DNA of 64,000 bases from NCBI GenBank assembly GCA_022539475.1, contig VCMS01000159.1, positions 1 through 64,000 on the forward strand, read 5' to 3'. Both the position numbers and the translations under genes were made by a program. Source of the DNA: Gracilaria domingensis (taxonomy: Eukaryota; Rhodophyta; Florideophyceae; Gracilariales; Gracilariaceae). Every line of letters begins with the position of its first letter. The stretch's first letter is position 1. The notes under the pieces are model-generated. The model was given only the letters and a program-made list of their open reading frames with translations, made no database searches and was not told the DNA's origin. Below, piece by piece: positions 10,957 to 20,732 of this stretch.

Positions 10957-13488
10957 CTAGAGATATCCATGCGGCTTCTTGGTAATTGGCTTCGTCTCCT
11001 GACACTTCTGGCATGTCTTCGTGTAGGTGTACACGTCCTTTCTCAGGTTCTTCCAAAAGTAAGATTTCCAAATTCTTCTTAATGTCTTCTTAAATGCCAT
11101 ATGTCCTGATGAAGGGAGATCATGATTCTCGAATAAAATCTTAGTTCTGATTTCTCCACTCGGTGTACATAACTTATTCTTGTAGTAGAGAAGATTTCCT
11201 TTTCGTTCAAAGGGAAGTTCCGGATTCAGGTAAGCAGCTGAAAATTCGTTGTCCTTCTTATATCCATCAGTGAATGCGCGCATATCCTTCTTGGATATTT
11301 CACAAATAAGAGATAAAGAGTTCAACGGGTTGGTTCTGGAGACTGCTTCATCTAATAGAGAGAGGTTACTAGCCAGCGGATCTTCAACATGCTTAGGATA
11401 CCTTGAGAGAGCATCTGCAACTATGTTGGATTTTCCTTTGATTGGTTCGAAAGTGAAATCAAACTCAACGATCCTTTCGAGCCATCTTACTTGACGTTGG
11501 GAAAGATTTGGCTGTGTTTGCAGATACTTCAGTGGAAAATGATCTGTACGCACTTTGAAGCGTTGTCCATGTAAGTAGACTATCCAAACTCTTAACGTGT
11601 CTACAACTGCAAGAAGTTCTCGCTCGTGGGCGGCGTAGCGTTGCTCGGCTGGGTTCAAGGTTCTTGAATGAAATGCAACAGGTCGGGCAATACCGTTTTC
11701 TACTTGTTCCAATACTGCTCCTAGAGCATACTGAGATGCGTCAGTGGTTACGATGATAGGCAGTTTTGGGTCAAAATGAAGGAGCACCGGTGTACTTGAA
11801 ACTGCTTCTTTCAGATTTTTGAAGGCGTTTTCTTGATCCCCTTCCCACTTGAATGGGTTATTTCCACACAGAGCGGTTAGTGGTTTTGATATTTCGGAGC
11901 AGTTCTTAATAAATCGTCGGTAGTAATTAATAAGTCCAAGAAAAGCTTGAACATCGGTCTTATTCTTCGGTGTTTCCCAATTTGTGATGGCTTTCACTTT
12001 TTGTTTCTCTACTGATATTCCTTCGGGTGTAACCACATGCCCGAGGTATTCAACCTCTTTCTTTAGAAATTCACACTTTGAAAGCTTCCCATACAGCTTG
12101 TGTGCACGAAGTTGGTCGAATACTTTTCTAATGTGTTCCATATGCTCCTCTACAGTTTTGCTGTAAATAAGAATGTCGTCGAGATACACCAGGACAAATT
12201 TATCCAAATGATCCTTCAGTACATTGTTCATTAAGCTCATGAAACTTGCGGGTGCGTTGGTGAGGCCGAAAGGTAGGACAAGAAACTCAAAATGACCATA
12301 TCTAGTTCTGAAAGCGGTAAGTGGAATGGAGGTATCAGAGAGTCGAATTTGGTGGTAACCCCACCTTAAATCGATTTTTGAAAATACTTTTGCGCCACGG
12401 AGCTGGTCAAAAATATCATCAATCCTTGGAATAGGGTAACTATTTTTGATGGTCAACTTATTGAGGGCTCCGTAATCAATGCGAAGTCTTAGGCTCCCAT
12501 CCTTCTTTGCTGCGAAAAGAACAGGGGCACGCCAAGGGCTTGAACTAGGTCGAATAAAACCTTGTTCCAAAAGTTCATGGAGTTCCTTCTTTAGCTCTTT
12601 CAACTCTTTATCTGACATTCGATATACGCCTTTCTTCTGAGGTGTTGCTTCAGGGGATAACTCGATATGAAAATCTTGTTCTCGGTGAGGGGGTAATCCT
12701 TTTGGTAATTTCTCTGGAAATAGGTCCTTGTATTCTTCAAGTAGTTCTTTGAGTTTATGATCATTCGCTGGTTCATAGGTTTCTTCTTTTGAAGGCCGAA
12801 GTGCTACAACAAATACAGGTAGCTTCCTTCGTATTGACTTCTTGATTGTGTTCACAGAAATTAACTTCTCGTTCTTCTTAATGTTTGCTTTGATGAAAAT
12901 GGTTTTGGAATTGTGAACAAAAGAAATTTCATTGGTCCGGTGGTTGATATAGGGGTTATATTCATATAGCCAGTCTTTTCCTAAAATGACGTCATATCCG
13001 TATAATGCACATATTGCAAAGCGTCTCTTTTCTCGTAGTTCTTCAATCTGGATATCTACTCCATCTTCTCGGGTTTCCTGGAGCACAGTAATGGAACCGT
13101 TGGCCATTTCGGCTTCATAATTAGTGTCAATGGTTGGGATCTTCATGCTTTCGCAGATGGCTTTGGACAAATAACTGATTTCGGAACCGTTATCGAACAG
13201 GGCCGTACATTTTCTGCCATTGATGAATACATATGCAAGGAGTAGTCCAACAAAGGGGGTTTCAAATGGTGACGCTAAGCGTGAGGTAAGAAGTTTATGT
13301 CTTCCATTGCTTACTATTTTTTCGTGGGTACGATGTTTATCGGCAGATTCAATGGGTACCGGGTTTGCTGGCTTAATCAATGGTTGCGTTTCGATGGAAT
13401 TCAGTGGGGTGCAATGGTGGTCCGGTGGAACTGACGTGGGTTCTTCAGATGACCCTGGATTCAGTTCCTCTGGGAGTTTTTTGGGCAC
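10957..13488 (-). mobile_element. Gypsy-2 protease, reverse transcriptase and RNase H
   Basis: This long pol segment begins in the overlap with gag. The protease motif is [13 protein letters not shown], with DNG in place of the usual DSG/DTG, about 100 residues in. Reverse transcriptase spans roughly residues 280-460 with palm motif [11 protein letters not shown]. RNase H spans about 550-670 with [24 protein letters not shown] and TDHFPLKYL. The segment ends with the integrase H2C2 finger (GHMAFKK ... CQKCQETKP). The family is known to express pol by read-through or frameshifting from gag, which fits the short overlap. Confidence 0.9.
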
Positions 13489-14375
13489 TGTTTATCGCGT
13501 GCCATGTGTCCAGGTTGTCGACAGCGGAAACAGAGTCCCAACTTTCGACAGTTCTCGCGCTCTTCCTTGGTTAACTTCTTCAGCTTCATATTTCCAATAT
13601 CCATGGGTACCGGTCCTTGAGATGAGCCAGAGCCGCCAGGTTGCCTGCCAAATCGCGCCTGTGCACCCCTTCGGAAAGCAGATTCCACCCGCTCAGCGTC
13701 TTTCATGGCATCAGTCAAAGATTTGTACTCATTGGTGCAAAGCTCTTTCCAGATGTAACTTTTCAAGCCTCTGGTATATCTGTCGATTTGCTCTTCCATA
13801 CTGATGTTGGGGATTTCCAGCACAATCTTGAGGAAGTCTTCATTGAACTGTTGAACATCTTTGTACTGCTTCCACTTGCTTAGTTTGTCCCGAGCAAGTT
13901 TCTCTTTGTTGACAATAGTAAATCGTTTCTGAAGATGTTCAAAGAGTTTCTCAAGGGTTTGCAGCTCCAGTCCATTTCTTTGCTGGGCGAGATACCACTC
14001 ATGAGCAGCTCCACTGATGTAACTAAGCGCAATCGTTAATGCTTTGTCGTCGGGGGTTCCATCAAGATAATTGCGAATATGAGTGATCCAACTGTCAATG
14101 TTTTGCTTTCCAGTGAACGTTGGGGGCTTGTTGATCTTTGGATTCGTGGCTGGGCTGTCCTTATTGGCTAGGACACTGAGTGAGGTCTCGAGAGCGGATA
14201 TCTTCGTTTGCGCTTCTTGCTTCAACAATTCCATCTGAGCCCGTGTTTCATCAAGCGCGCGAGCCATGCTTTGGACCATTTGGCCTGCACGCACCTGTGG
14301 GGGTGTGCCTGGGTTGCCTTGAGGGGTCGTCATGGTATGAGCTGCGCGAACGGAGAACCTTTGAAATTGGCTCAA
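13461..14375 (-). mobile_element. Gypsy-2 gag (capsid and nucleocapsid)
   Basis: This is a Ty3/Gypsy capsid protein of about 300 residues. The probable start is the inner Met of HTMTTPQGNPG. A coiled-coil N-terminal part (residues about 40-75, QMELLKQEAQTKISALE) is followed by the capsid core with GSWITHIRN-like (DSWITHIRNYLDGT) and DFLKIVLEIPN blocks. A single CCHC-like knuckle near the C-terminus reads [16 protein letters not shown]. It lies 3' of the leader ORF and overlaps pol by under 30 bp in another frame. Confidence 0.88.
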
Positions 14376-14483
14376 ATCGGGGGGTTGCCAAAATAAATTG
14401 TCTAATTTTTCGAAAAGTGCAAATCAAGCCTCGCGCTGCAACTTTAAAAAATTGCAATTTGCAGGCTGCAGACAAGCAGTGCC

Positions 14484-14556
14484 GCGCGCCTGGCGTAGTG
14501 GGTAGGCGGCGCCGGTGCAATTTCAGAGGTTCTAGGTTCGATTCCCTTCGCTGTAA
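14484..14556 (+). repeat. tRNA-like segment with Pol III A and B boxes (SINE-like)
   Basis: TGGCGTAGTGG (14491-14501) fits an A box and GGTTCGATTCC (14535-14545) is a perfect B box. Their spacing is the same as in a tRNA. The acceptor and T stems do not pair properly and the anticodon arm does not fold, so it is not a working tRNA gene. A tRNA-derived SINE head is the likeliest reading. It sits between the leader ORF and gag of Gypsy-2, antisense to it, flanked by similar GCAATT-GCAGGC / GCAATTGCAGCC sequences. Confidence 0.55.
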
Positions 14557-14779
14557 GTTGCAATTGCAGCCAGAGTGGTTCAATTAAGGTTTCTTCAGTT
14601 CAATTACAAAGCGTCAAGCGACTGGGAAGATAGTAAGCCCTGTATGGCGACTTCTCCCTTGACAATGCTAAGTAATACGAACGTAGCGGAAACTGGAACC
14701 CCACCACAAACGGTAGCTTATAGGGTAGAACAACCGATTCTTGGAAACTTTTGTCAACACAAGGTGTTTACGTTATAAT

Positions 14780-15433
14780 TTACTTGAAATAACGGTGTTG
14801 ACGTCGGTTTTCCTTGTTGACAGCTGCTTGGTGCTTGCGTCCACCTCGGTGATCCTCGTAATGCTTCCAATTATTGAACGAGAGTATACCACATTCGTAA
14901 CAGCCCGGTGGGGAGCGCTTGTTCTGGAGCTTGTTGCGGTGTCGGCTACGAGACAAATGTTCGCGAAGGTGCACTCGGCTATTGAAACGGAGTTCACAGT
15001 CGTCACACCTGGGAGTCTTCAAGCGACGTCGAAGGTTACGTACACGCCGTCGCTTGATTCGATCGGTGGCCACGCGAAGGATATGGATATTAGCCGCGTC
15101 GTCTATGCGGAGCAGATGACGTGGAGTACCCTCGGTAGCCTCGGTAACCGATCGGTTCCTTGAAATCGGATTGCTGTCAACAGGATCGGGTTGTTGACGA
15201 GCTGGTGACGACGGTGGTGACGGTGTGTATGAAGGTGGTGTACACGGTTCCAAGGTGGACACGGCAGCGGAAACAGGGGTTTCGGTGGTGTTGACAGGAG
15301 GTGGCGGCGGTGGTGGCGATGACGGCGGTTCGGTGGATATTTCCGTGTTCGTATAGAACGACGGCGATGACGGCGGTACTTGGGATCGGCGTATTGAGCT
15401 CACTGGAAACACCCAAATTGGGTCAGAAATCAA
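14780..15433 (-). mobile_element. Gypsy-2 leader ORF: Pro-rich protein with two C2H2 fingers
   Basis: This 217-codon frame just inside the 5' LTR precedes gag. The N-terminal 100 residues are Pro/Ser/Thr-rich (SPPPPPPPVN). An Arg-rich helix follows (IKRRRVRNLRRRLKTP), then two C2H2 units. One is CDDCELRFNSRVHLREHL plus SRSRH. The other is CYECGILSFNNWKHYEDH plus RGGRKH. Both fit the C-x2-C-x12-H-x5-H spacing of U1/matrin-type fingers. The layout (basic stretch, then paired fingers) matches the leader ORF of Gypsy-1, an otherwise different family. A nucleic-acid-binding role is likely; which step it serves is unknown. Confidence 0.7.
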
Positions 15434-15540
15434 CAGTCAGTAAAGAGCTGGACGTCTGTGGCTCATCCAAACCTAGGGAATTTTGTATAGCAAAATCCAC
15501 TAGGGCTGGATGGTCACTCAGTTTCAAATGAGCGCAATAC

Positions 15541-15559
15541 TTACTTGCGATGCTACCAA
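15541..15559 (-). promoter_or_regulatory. Gypsy-2 primer-binding site
   Basis: Directly inside the 5' LTR the minus strand reads (T)TGGTAGCATCGCAAG. A primer-binding site opening TGGTAGC fits a tRNA whose 3' end is GCTACCA, as in several initiator-methionine tRNAs. The same sequence follows the 5' LTR at 54014. The tRNA identity is inferred. Confidence 0.65.
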
Positions 15560-16087
15560 TGTTAGAACACTGGGTCTGAGGTTGAACAATGGTTGAGAAC
15601 GTGAACGATGGTGACTGCCGAGGAGAGTTCGGGCAGTCGACCAGGGTTTATATGGAGAATCGGACCTTCGAAAATAAGGTCGCTAACGCAGCTTTCTAGA
15701 ATATCCCTCAAACTAATGTGTCTATGAGTACTGGCCCTTGCGTCGGAATTAGTGTAGAAACTGTGCGTAGAAATCGACAGTGGAGTCTTCTAGAAGCTTC
15801 TAGAAGTTCCTGCAACGTGTCCATTTGTAGAAGTTCCAGCGAGGCACCGAAACTATGAAGTCAGTCATGACGTCAACTGACGAGGCAGACATCACACGTG
15901 ACATGTCTTGGTAACATTATGACAACTAATGTCAAACAAAGACTCTGAGGATCATTAGGGTATCAAATCGGATCGCTAGACCACAGGGAATTCAAAGAAA
16001 GCATCAAAACATTAAATGACTAACTAAAAGCATAGCAATATAACAAATTCAAATAAAGACATGACCAGAATTAACGAAATCCTAACA
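15560..16087 (-). repeat. Gypsy-2 5' LTR
   Basis: This LTR is 528 bp, has the same termini as the left copy and differs from it at about three positions by eye. Element transcription would start here and run leftward. Confidence 0.92.
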
Positions 16088-16092
16088 GGCAC

Positions 16093-16836
16093 CTCCTCGC
16101 GGCGGTGCACATTTTGCAACGGGCATTATAGTGGCACCTGATTCGGTTCTTTTCTAAACTACTATAATAAATCTAGGGTTGGCGAGACCATACCACGTGC
16201 ACTATCATGGCGCCCTGCGCGGCAGAGAGTCATGTGGCCACGTGGCTTACCTGTGCGCGCCTCTTGTGGCTCTATTTAATCTCTGCTCGGCTGGGCTTGC
16301 TCGCGCCGTCCCGCTCCCTACGCCGCCCTTCCTCAACAATGTCTGTTCAGACCGACGCTCTCGATGGGGAGGCCAGCAGCGGTCCCCACTCCGTCATCGA
16401 CGCCGAGCCCGAAGGGGACGCGGTGCTGGAGAACGGCGTCGTCCAGGAAAAGGTGCCCGCGTCGGGTGTTGTCATTGCAGGCACCGTTGCGGGCACGGGT
16501 GATGGTGGACTGGCTGGGGGCGGGAGACACTTGTCCCCCCGTGATGCGATGAGGGAGGTGAACACGTGGCTTCTTCGCTCGTGTAACTGCGAACGCTACG
16601 CGGAGGACATCGTGCGCGATATCTTGACTTTGGCCCCGCCAACGTACGTGCGGGGCCTGAGAGACGGGATGCGGTTCGCTATGCATTGCTTCAAGCTTGC
16701 AAAGGCAAGGGAAGCTGCAACTGCCGCTCTAGTTCGCGACATGGACGCATACTTATCCCAGTAAACTCTTTCTTTCTTTTTTTTCTTTGTCTACTGTTCT
16801 GTATTTCTTGCCCGCTTGCGGGTTTCCTGACTCACA
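16093..16836 (-). repeat. Gypsy-1 5' LTR, second part (after the Gypsy-2 insertion)
   Basis: This part is nearly identical to 1-758 over its whole length and ends at the same GACTCACA. It starts right after the Gypsy-2 terminus and its five-base flank GGCAC (16088-16092). That flank matches AGCAC at 8746-8750 in four of five positions, as expected for a target-site duplication that has gained one change. Confidence 0.75.
16207..16764 (+). CDS. Antisense ORF inside the Gypsy-1 LTR (unknown protein)
   Basis: An open frame of up to 185 codons runs across the LTR, opposite to the direction of gag-pol. The upstream ATG at 16207 is possible, but the one at 16339 (MSVQTDALDG) follows a TATTTAA box near 16271 and gives a more protein-like product of 142 residues. 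It has an acidic, Gly-rich first half and a compact second half with CERYAEDIVRDILTLAPP and a C-terminal helical stretch. I see no signal peptide, membrane segment or known motif. The C-terminal half is the best conserved part between the two LTR copies. It may be a captured gene fragment, a regulatory ORF or chance. Confidence 0.35.
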   Translation: MAPCAAESHVATWLTCARLLWLYLISARLGLLAPSRSLRRPSSTMSVQTDALDGEASSGPHSVIDAEPEGDAVLENGVVQEKVPASGVVIAGTVAGTGDGGLAGGGRHLSPRDAMREVNTWLLRSCNCERYAEDIVRDILTLAPPTYVRGLRDGMRFAMHCFKLAKAREAATAALVRDMDAYLSQ

Positions 16837-17840
16837 AACATCTCCAGCCGGATCACGCCACTGCCGGGAGTTCGCAAAAAGTGAACTGCGAAATTTGCAA
16901 AATGAATGATGCTGCAGATGAAAATGCTCTGCAATTCGCAAGCATAGCAGCTTCGTTCACAACAGTGCTCATCACAGCTCTTGGACTTTGCAGCCCAATA
17001 AGAAAGAGACAATTTGAAAGAAAAGAACATGGTGACTCTTGACCAAGCAAAGCTCCAAATAGAGACATAGGCAGACATGTTGCTGCAAAATATATTAAAG
17101 ATATATACTTCTGTTACCAAAACTCTAAAACTTAATGCAAAAAAAAATCATGTCTGATTTTCCCAGAAAAGAATTTGACGGACACTTCCAAATACCAAGA
17201 TCGGTGAACAATCGAATCTGCATTGGATTCTAACAAGTAAATATATATATTTTTCCCAGAGCAAAGAGTGCTTTGACAAAACCTCTGCCACGATAGACCA
17301 AAACTTTATTGGAGCGCTAAGATAATTAAATCTTTAAGTCGGACCTCACACATTATCTGAATATACACAACTTTCATCATCGACACTAAGTGAGTCTCGA
17401 AAGCGATTTTTTCAAGTAATTTGGGCAAAATGTGAGAAGAAGTACTTGAAGAGACCAAACCCTGATGCAATAAACTTTATTATGTAGCAGCCTGCAATGT
17501 TTAAATTTCCGGGTTTCGGGGTTTTGTTAGACTGCTCTAAATGACAATTACATTAAGCTGCTGTTGCCGAACAACGGCGAAAACTTGGGAAATCTGAAGA
17601 GCTTAAAACTTGTTTATAAACTATTTGTGAGGACCGCCTCTAGATCTGGCATTCAAAATTTGACATTATCGGTGCAATTCATGATCGTAACATTCTGGAT
17701 TGCTTAGTGTTTTCTAATGATGTAAAACGTGGGGCATTTTCACCTTTTAAACTAGACCTAAATCTTGGTGGGCGTAATAGGGACCGAATTACCTAGATGG
17801 TTGATGGAATACATCCTTCGTGTTGTATTGCTCTCAGTAC
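16837..17840. other. Decayed DNA, no gene recognised
   Basis: AT-rich sequence lies right of the Gypsy-1 LTR. Open frames are short and show no recognisable motif. The right-hand target-site flank of Gypsy-1 (AACAT) would be here, but its partner is outside the window. Confidence 0.5.
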
Positions 17841-17849
17841 TATTTCAGT

Positions 17850-18100
17850 GCTCGAGAAAAGAGAAATATGACGTTTGCTTAGGCACAAAAGGCTTTTCGA
17901 GAACCATTGGAATGATTGAACTCAGGGCTTTTTAGCCGTTTGCAAAGTTGGTTTCTTTTAGTCCGCCTGTGGTACACGGAAAATATAAACTACATTGAAA
18001 GGGCCTGTGCAAATATGCACAACATGATTGTTGAAGCCAGAGACAAAAAAGAACATGAGTACAGTACCGTCAGTTTTGCAAGTATCGATTCCGATTCAGC
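17850..18100 (+). pseudogene. C-terminal scrap of a PIF/Harbinger transposase
   Basis: The end of a plant-type DDE_Tnp_4 transposase is recognisable. LQSWFLLVRLW is followed by NYIERACANMHNMIVEARD, matching the family's C-terminal pattern of LQ-x-RF ... ACIILHNMIVEDERD. The upstream catalytic core is not recoverable here: the preceding frame (EKYDVCLGTKGFSRTIGM) is disrupted and a frame change is needed just before the conserved block. It is a small, old relic, related to the fragment at 38.9 kb rather than to the intact gene at 63 kb. Confidence 0.55.
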
Positions 18101-18239
18101 TGTCGTTTTTGTACCCCCGTTTACTGCTCTTGGAGAAATTTATGCAAATTCAGAGTTTTGCAGAAATCATACTCATGACCGTGATAACCATGGCTACCAC
18201 GAAATTTTAACTAACGCTTTGGTTGCCGTAATATAGGTT

Positions 18240-18740
18240 CGATATGTAGGAAGAGAGCTAGACGGGTATCTCGATGATCAGGACGGCTATGAGTCATAGT
18301 CATATACATGATCATGACTTTATGCTGCTGCGTTTTTCTGCTCTCCTCGCCGAAATGCTGTAGAATGATGTATTTCTTGCAGCAGCTTTTGGAGTCCTTC
18401 TCTCTGTACTTTTTGCTGTCTTTATTCTCGTCATGAAACAATACTCGCACAACCCCGAGTTTGTCAGTCTCCTTGCGGAGCTCGAAGTCGCCGTCAGACT
18501 GTTTTTTGTTAACCATTGCTCACGAGTTGACGGCTTCTATTGAAACACTACTCGCATACGCAAATTCTTTCATCCATGTCCGCAACGCCGTTTTTACTTT
18601 CATATATTCCTCACCACCCTCTTTTTTTCCCTTCTTTTCTGATTTATGTGCTTTGACCACAAATGATCTCTTTCTTGAGTTTTTTCCACCCAGTTACCGC
18701 TGTACTTTTTCTTCTTCGTTAGTCGTTATCGACGCAGCTG
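18240..18740. other. No gene recognised
   Basis: This stretch shows low coding potential in all frames, ending in a pyrimidine-rich run (18600-18720). Near 18745 it reaches GGAAAACGCCCTTGAGAGA. That closely resembles the internal end of Gypsy-3 just before its 3' LTR (GGAAAACGCCCTGGAGAGGGA at 28721-28740). Confidence 0.4.
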
Positions 18741-19740
18741 TAGCGGAAAACGCCCTTGAGAGATTGTAAAGCAAAACGTAGACACCTGATGCACGTGGAT
18801 GGTTTTCATAAATCCCTGGTAGGGATGATTCCGGGTACTCGGAAAGTATCTGTATTGGCCCACGAATGGGATGCTTTTTGGCAGTATTGAGCTATGCCAC
18901 CCTGAAGAATAGGCCATGACGTGGCATAGATGAGTATTGGTCGCGTATACGCGTGTGTAGGAATGGGTGTGTTCATATATATTTTGGTATGACTGTCGGA
19001 TATTTCACCGGCCGCTGCCACGGGTTGTTACATGCACCACGTGCATGGACCTGCCTAAGTGTGCATTAGATTATTTAATTTAGTTTAACTAATTTATCGG
19101 TTACGATATAAGGGGTGACCTCCTGGTCACCTCGTTCTTCAGTAAAGGGTAACCGAATTCACTCTGAACTACGTCCGTCTGCGCGAAGTGCAGAGCTCCC
19201 TCGGAAGGGTCACCGCGTACGGCACGAACTCGATTCATCCCTCGGGATCATTCATGCACTTTTGACCTACACAGCTGTGGCCATCGGGCTTATTTCCGTC
19301 TTCGGACCATTGTTTTACTTGTCTTTACTTGCAGAGTACTGCTTACCTTTTTCAGGTGCTTTTTCCGTCTCTGTACAGAGTTACTGGCGCTTGTGCTTAA
19401 TACACACCCCCCCGTCTCCCGTTGCCGGGTCTGTTGCCGCTTGTCGCACGCCCCGCCGAGAGGTTTCTCCTTTGTTCTGCCATTCTTTTTCCCCTTCTAC
19501 CTAGGACTTACACCGCTCTACGGTACCTTTCCTCTCGACTATTCCGTCACTTTCGCCGGACTCCTGGATCAGGCCCGTTCACCCCTCAACCTCCGTAGGT
19601 ATATCTCGTACCACGGGCGGTCTTACACCGGCACTATCCGTGTTCGGAGGGCTCACCACTGAGTTCATATCGTCTAGAGGGCAAGGACTCGAACGCCTTG
19701 AGAGACGATCCCATCGCTGGGGTCTTGCTCTACAGAGGGA
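18740..19740 (+). repeat. LTR-like relic related to the Gypsy-3 family
   Basis: The segment starts with a purine-rich GGAAAACGCCCTTGAGAGA like the Gypsy-3 polypurine tract. It has features in the same order as the Gypsy-3 LTR (a TGATGCACGTGG start region with CTTTTCATA-like TTTTCATAAA, an AT-rich TATTTAATTTAG stretch, then a pyrimidine-rich half). It ends with GAACGCCTTGAGAGACG right before the Gypsy-3 5' LTR. Best read as an old LTR, or the end of a related element, next to which Gypsy-3 landed. Exact edges are not fixed. Confidence 0.35.
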
Positions 19741-20452
19741 TGCACCGAGGTGCTTTTCATAGTTTGTAGATCCGTTATCGCCTTCGACACCTCATGTTAT
19801 GAGAGGCTACTATGGTAATGGTCCCATTTCGGGGTATGCCTAGAAAGGGTAGTGTTTCTGCACATGTGTCCTGAGTTGGCCTGATGCCGGGTATGCCGTG
19901 GCAAGCCTGCCACGGTTTTACACGTGTAGATTTTTGGCCGGCAGCGCCGGATAGTTAGATATTTTTATTTGATATTTTCAAGTGCCTTACATAGGTGTCG
20001 TCACTTGCCGCCGCTGTACGCGAAGTAAACCTGAAGGAGGCGTTTTGCTCTAGCTTCTTGCCCAGTGTGAACGGTTCTTCGTCCCTAACCGGGCTAAACC
20101 GCCGCATTCCCGTAGTTGCTATCCACCTCTGTCCCCGAGGAGTTTTAGATCGTCGTTACGGCATCTTTCTGTTGTTTATTTGTTATTATTTCCGTCATAC
20201 GGCTCTTGTTTCTTTGCCTTGTTATACAGGTTTGGCCCATTAGTCTCGGGACTTATTACCGTTTATCACGAGTCAGTGCTCCGCTGTGAGTCACGTTTGC
20301 TGATCCTTTGTTGCCCCATACCGTTGGGCTGGATATCCTCACTCGCTGTGGCGCACCGGAACATCCGGATACATACGGCGATTCTTCCCCTTTACCTCCG
20401 ACTGCACGCTCAGATCAGGGCCACCCGGACTTACATCTGGCATCGCGCTGGC
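19741..20452 (+). repeat. Gypsy-3 5' LTR
   Basis: The LTR begins TGCACCGAGGTGC and matches 28741-29452 for 712 bp, exactly 9,000 bp upstream. The common part stops at GCTGGC in both. The inner flank TGGCACTATCGGAGGG may be the primer-binding site. A palindromic TTTGGCCGGCAGCGCCGGAT lies in the middle. Confidence 0.88.
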
Positions 20453-20732
20453 ACTATCGGAGGGTTCTACTGCTGCATCTACCTCTATAGGGAGCAGGTC
20501 TCGAAAACCCTGTCGGTGCGCTTCCCGCGACGCGGCTCTTGTTGGCCCACTCGCGGGATTCTACCACAAACTGGTCTCCAGACTTAGAATTGGCTTTATT
20601 AGCCAACATCTGTTGGATTTGGTTCGTTTGTTTGGAGCCCAGATATCTGGGAATATCTGCTCATACGGTTCTTTCATTTTCCGTTTTCAGGGGTTGTTTC
20701 GGTTGCCAATTGGCCTACTGTGTTTGTGAACG

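Larger units (their letters stand above)
8751..16087 (-). mobile_element. Gypsy-2: young Ty3/Gypsy chromovirus inside the Gypsy-1 LTR
   Basis: This is a 7,337-bp minus-strand LTR retrotransposon with 528-bp LTRs (8751-9278 and 15560-16087). By eye the LTRs differ at only about three positions, so it inserted recently. Termini are TG...CA, and imperfect 5-bp flanks AGCAC/GGCAC mark the target. In element order it carries a primer-binding site, a zinc-finger leader ORF, a tRNA-like segment, gag, protease-RT-RNase H, integrase with a chromodomain, a small 3' ORF and a polypurine tract. It looks almost whole, with about one interruption in pol. A shorter relative sits at 53486-55490. Confidence 0.9.
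1..16836 (-). mobile_element. Gypsy-1: Ty3/Gypsy LTR retrotransposon, split by a younger element
   Basis: An old LTR retrotransposon reads right to left. Its 3' LTR is the left edge of the window (1-758) and continues outside it. Its 5' LTR lies on the right and is cut in two by Gypsy-2, with one part ending at 8750 and the other running from 16088 to 16836. The two LTR copies differ by a few percent by eye, so the insertion is not recent. In element order the internal region holds a small zinc-finger leader ORF, gag with two CCHC knuckles, an aspartic protease, reverse transcriptase with a YIDD active site, RNase H and integrase. No C-terminal chromodomain was seen, unlike Gypsy-2. The coding part is broken, on the order of half a dozen interruptions. 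The left target-site duplication is outside the window. Confidence 0.8.

Noticed and set aside
14484-14556. A genuine tRNA gene
   Set aside because: A and B boxes are good, but the acceptor, T and anticodon stems do not pair, so it is called SINE-like instead.
15301-15531. Plus-strand frames opposite the Gypsy-2 leader ORF (also 54042-54272 minus)
   Set aside because: They are mirror frames of the Pro-rich leader region with no independent support; their presence in both copies follows from copy identity.
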